Below are positions 58,569-59,995 of a stretch of 59,995 bases of DNA, piece after piece. Under the pieces are notes generated by a model. It searched no databases, was not told where the DNA came from, and was given only the letters and a program-made list of their open reading frames with translations. The translations under genes and the position numbers were made by a program. This stretch comes from JAIRNF01 sp031551125 (GTDB lineage: Bacteria; Bacteroidota; Bacteroidia; Bacteroidales; UBA932). Positions within the stretch are counted from its first letter, which is position 1. Each line of letters begins with the position of its first letter. The stretch is taken from NCBI GenBank assembly GCA_031551125.1, contig JAVBOB010000018.1:1-59995 (forward strand), given 5' to 3'.

Positions 58569-59086
58569 GCGGAAAATACAGGGGTAAGGTAATTATGCCG
58601 CCAAGCGGTTTTAATGCTCGCCCTACTACCGATTTTGCCAAAGTTGCGCTCTTTAATATTATAGCCACTAACTTTGATATTGAACGTATTGAGGTCTTAG
58701 ACCTGTTTGCCGGTACGGGGAGCATTAGCTTCGAGTTTGCCTCGCGGGGTTGTCCGAAAATTGATTTGGTGGAGCTAAATGCTAAGCATCATGCGTTTAT
58801 TGCAAAAACAGCCGATACCTTAAAGTTCAGCCAAATACATGCAATAAAGAACAATGCCTTTACCTTCTTAACCTTCTGCAAGGCTAGCTACGACATTATA
58901 TTTGCTGACCCGCCTTATGAAATAAAGGGTATAGAGCAAATTCCCGAAGAGGTGTTTGTGCGAAATTTGCTTAAACCCGATGGCTGGCTTATTGTTGAAC
59001 ATTCAAAAGATACAGACCTTTCTGCCCACCCACATTTTGTGGAAAACAGGCATTACGGTAGCGTAAACTTCAGCTTCTTCAAATAA
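58556..59086 (+). CDS. rsmD: 16S rRNA (guanine(966)-N(2))-methyltransferase
   Basis: A 176-residue SAM-dependent methyltransferase that modifies G966 of 16S rRNA in the assembled small subunit. The start MRIISGKYRGKVI, RPTTDFAKVALFNII, the SAM motif VLDLFAGTGSISFE (47-60) and the catalytic Asp-Pro-Pro-Tyr at 118-121 are diagnostic. DPPY replaces the commoner NPPY-type only in its first residue, as in other RsmD. The start codon lies within the end of the DUF3822 gene. Confidence 0.93.
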   Translation: MRIISGKYRGKVIMPPSGFNARPTTDFAKVALFNIIATNFDIERIEVLDLFAGTGSISFEFASRGCPKIDLVELNAKHHAFIAKTADTLKFSQIHAIKNNAFTFLTFCKASYDIIFADPPYEIKGIEQIPEEVFVRNLLKPDGWLIVEHSKDTDLSAHPHFVENRHYGSVNFSFFK

Positions 59087-59123
59087 TTTTGGTTATGCTA
59101 TTGCGGAATTCAAAAAAATATCC

Positions 59124-59131
59124 TACTTTTG
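59124..59131 (+). promoter_or_regulatory. Promoter of tRNA-Asp (TACTTTTG)
   Basis: Exact TAnnTTTG, 17 bases before the tRNA; TTG at 59101-59103, twenty bases upstream, may be the -33 element. Confidence 0.65.
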
Positions 59132-59148
59132 CACCACTAAAATAAAAC

Positions 59149-59225
59149 GGTTCGGTAGTTCAGTTGGTTAGAATACGTGCCTGTCACGCACGGGGTCGCG
59201 GGTTCGAGTCCCGTCCGGACCGCCA
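59149..59225 (+). tRNA. tRNA-Asp (anticodon GTC)
   Basis: A complete cloverleaf. The acceptor GGTTCGG pairs with CCGGACC (one G-T), discriminator G at 59222 and CCA encoded at 59223-59225. The D-arm is GTTC...GAAT, the anticodon stem CGTGC/GCACG holds loop CTGTCAC with anticodon GTC at 59183-59185, and the T-arm is GCGGG-TTCGAGT-CCCGT. Confidence 0.97.
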
Positions 59226-59247
59226 GAAAGCCTGATACAAAAGGCGC

Positions 59248-59285
59248 AAAGTCTATAATGTTTATTCATTATAGACTTTTTTATT
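59248..59285 (+). terminator. Intrinsic terminator of tRNA-Asp
   Basis: AAAGTCTATAATG (59248-59260), loop TTTATT, CATTATAGACTTT (59267-59279), then T run. Confidence 0.85.
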
Positions 59286-59337
59286 GGTCAATAGTGGACA
59301 GAAAACCGTTACCGAAGCGTACTAAATGACTATTTGT

Positions 59338-59582
59338 TCACAATTCGTCTAGCACCGGGTCGTACAGGCGGGCGTTCATGTTTATTAACCCGAACCACGG
59401 CAAATGCTCATGCCCCGTATAACCACGTCCAAGCAACAATTCGGACTGCATATCGGCCGCGTAAGGCTCCAGCGTGTATAGCTGCCACAGGCGTCCCCAC
59501 GCATCCCCACGCATCGTAGCTGGTGTACTGTACTTGTTGGTTACGAAGCGGATTACCTCAAAGACCGTTAAGTAGATTGGTT
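59338..59582 (-). pseudogene. Remnant of an Rhs-repeat core domain with a 10-bp tandem duplication
   Basis: The minus strand encodes the well-known Rhs core end: RGYTGHEHLPWFGLINMNAR, LYDPVLD, then TGA (59338-59340) where the usual GRFLSPD would follow. Upstream, the Rhs motif YDAWGRLWQ is split by a tandem 10-bp repeat (CCCCACGCAT at 59495-59504 and 59505-59514), which shifts the frame; with one copy removed TSYDAWGRLW is restored. A TGA a few codons further upstream in that frame bounds the fragment. It directly follows the stop of the T9SS/Rhs gene, so it is a displaced C-terminal piece. Confidence 0.7.
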
Positions 59583-59995
59583 TTACTGCTTCACCAGCGT
59601 TTTGCTCACAATCTTATCGCCAATGGTTACCCGCACGATGTAGTAGCCGGGCATGGCACCGCGAATGTTGAATGATTGCAGGGGTTGGCTAACTTTTTGC
59701 TGCACTAGCGTATGCCCAATAATGCTGTAAATAATTAGATTCCCTTGCTCGCCTGCTTTCAGCTCAGGCAATTCCAGCGTAAACGTTCCGGTTGTGGGGT
59801 TGGGGTACAGCAGCAGCTTAAACGCATCTTGATTCAGGCTGTCTTGTATAGGTGCCAGCGTTTCCGTTTCCATTGTTTTGAGCATTTCTGCGGTTTGAAC
59901 GGTTTGTTCCGTTAGCGGGTTTTGCCCGTTTTGCAACGCCATGGTTTGTGGTATTTCGCGCTTGATACGGTTGCCGGAAGCATCGTAAGTATAAA
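59583..59995 (-). CDS. Rhs/YD-repeat protein with T9SS type A sorting domain (5' end outside window)
   Basis: The C-terminal 137 codons of a gene entering from the right edge. At the edge it reads YTYDASGNRIKREIPQT, a YD/Rhs repeat. After a linker comes a type IX secretion sorting domain of about 75 residues: LLLYPNPTTGTFTLEL, LIIYSIIGHTLVQQ, then PGYYIVRVTIGDKIVSKTLVK. Such proteins are exported through the Por system and fixed on the cell surface or released. No toxin domain is present in this part. The ATG at 59942 is internal, because the frame stays open to the edge with repeat sequence. Confidence 0.85.
   Translation of the reverse strand, partial: YTYDASGNRIKREIPQTMALQNGQNPLTEQTVQTAEMLKTMETETLAPIQDSLNQDAFKLLLYPNPTTGTFTLELPELKAGEQGNLIIYSIIGHTLVQQKVSQPLQSFNIRGAMPGYYIVRVTIGDKIVSKTLVKQ

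Noticed and set aside
1..59995. CRISPR array
   Set aside because: No regularly spaced direct repeats; the repeats found are dispersed palindromes.

Overview
The window comes from a member of the phylum Bacteroidota, most likely an anaerobic fermenter of the order Bacteroidales. Three things point there: many copies of the Bacteroidota -7 promoter box TAnnTTTG just upstream of genes, a type IX secretion sorting domain at the right edge, and a methylmalonyl-CoA decarboxylase sodium-pump operon of the propionate pathway. No species can be named from the sequence.

Layout. Bases 1-3.9 kb: tail of an unknown gene, a sugar-nucleotidyltransferase and the electron-bifurcating transhydrogenase nfnAB. 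4-5.9 kb: a REP-associated tyrosine transposase (RAYT) with two-stem REP units, a DUF3788 gene, a truncated gene remnant and a probably frameshifted lipoprotein. 5.9-15 kb: dusB-like, an S9D glutamyl endopeptidase, dipeptidyl carboxypeptidase, mntP, a PagL-like deacylase and a GIN-domain lipoprotein. 15-17 kb: a TPR protein, ribH and a YebC-family gene. 17.5-22.2 kb: mce-mmdA-oadG-mmdC-mmdB, which epimerises and decarboxylates methylmalonyl-CoA and exports sodium; its gamma subunit carries a lamin-tail domain. 22.3-35.4 kb: a DUF4878-like lipoprotein, a short inverted-repeat element, a phosphoesterase/beta-propeller fusion, gcvP, a second carboxyltransferase/biotin-carrier pair, ispE-pncB-pncA, an FMN reductase and gcvT.

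35.7-42.6 kb is an uncharacterised heterodisulfide-reductase-like cluster: HdrC, HAD hydrolase, DUF1877, HdrB with a degraded first CCG domain, HdrA, a PNPOx-like flavoprotein, a second dicluster ferredoxin and a membrane HdrE/HdrD-type fusion. It can be inferred to join soluble flavin-based electron transfer to the quinone pool; nfnAB and the sodium pump fit the same energy-limited anaerobic metabolism.

42.8-49.7 kb: a radical SAM protein, a secreted metal-binding protein next to a TonB-dependent receptor, an orphan gene, nagA and a split LysO exporter. 49.9-57 kb: an 1854-residue protein with helical repeats, leucine-rich repeats, an SMI1/KNR4 domain, a long acidic tract and TPR-like helices, ending in a complete uracil-DNA glycosylase; a RecD/Dda-like helicase gene lies upstream on the same strand. 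57-59.2 kb: a membrane-anchored protein, DUF3822, rsmD and tRNA-Asp. The right edge is the C-terminus of an Rhs/YD-repeat T9SS cargo followed by a broken Rhs core.

Intergenic DNA is unusually full of palindromes: six copies of a 31-bp-arm repeat, RAYT-linked REPs, CTGAAAG-type nested inverted repeats and a probable MITE with 12-bp flanking direct repeats. The two most novel items are the uracil-DNA glycosylase giant fusion and the Hdr-like cluster.
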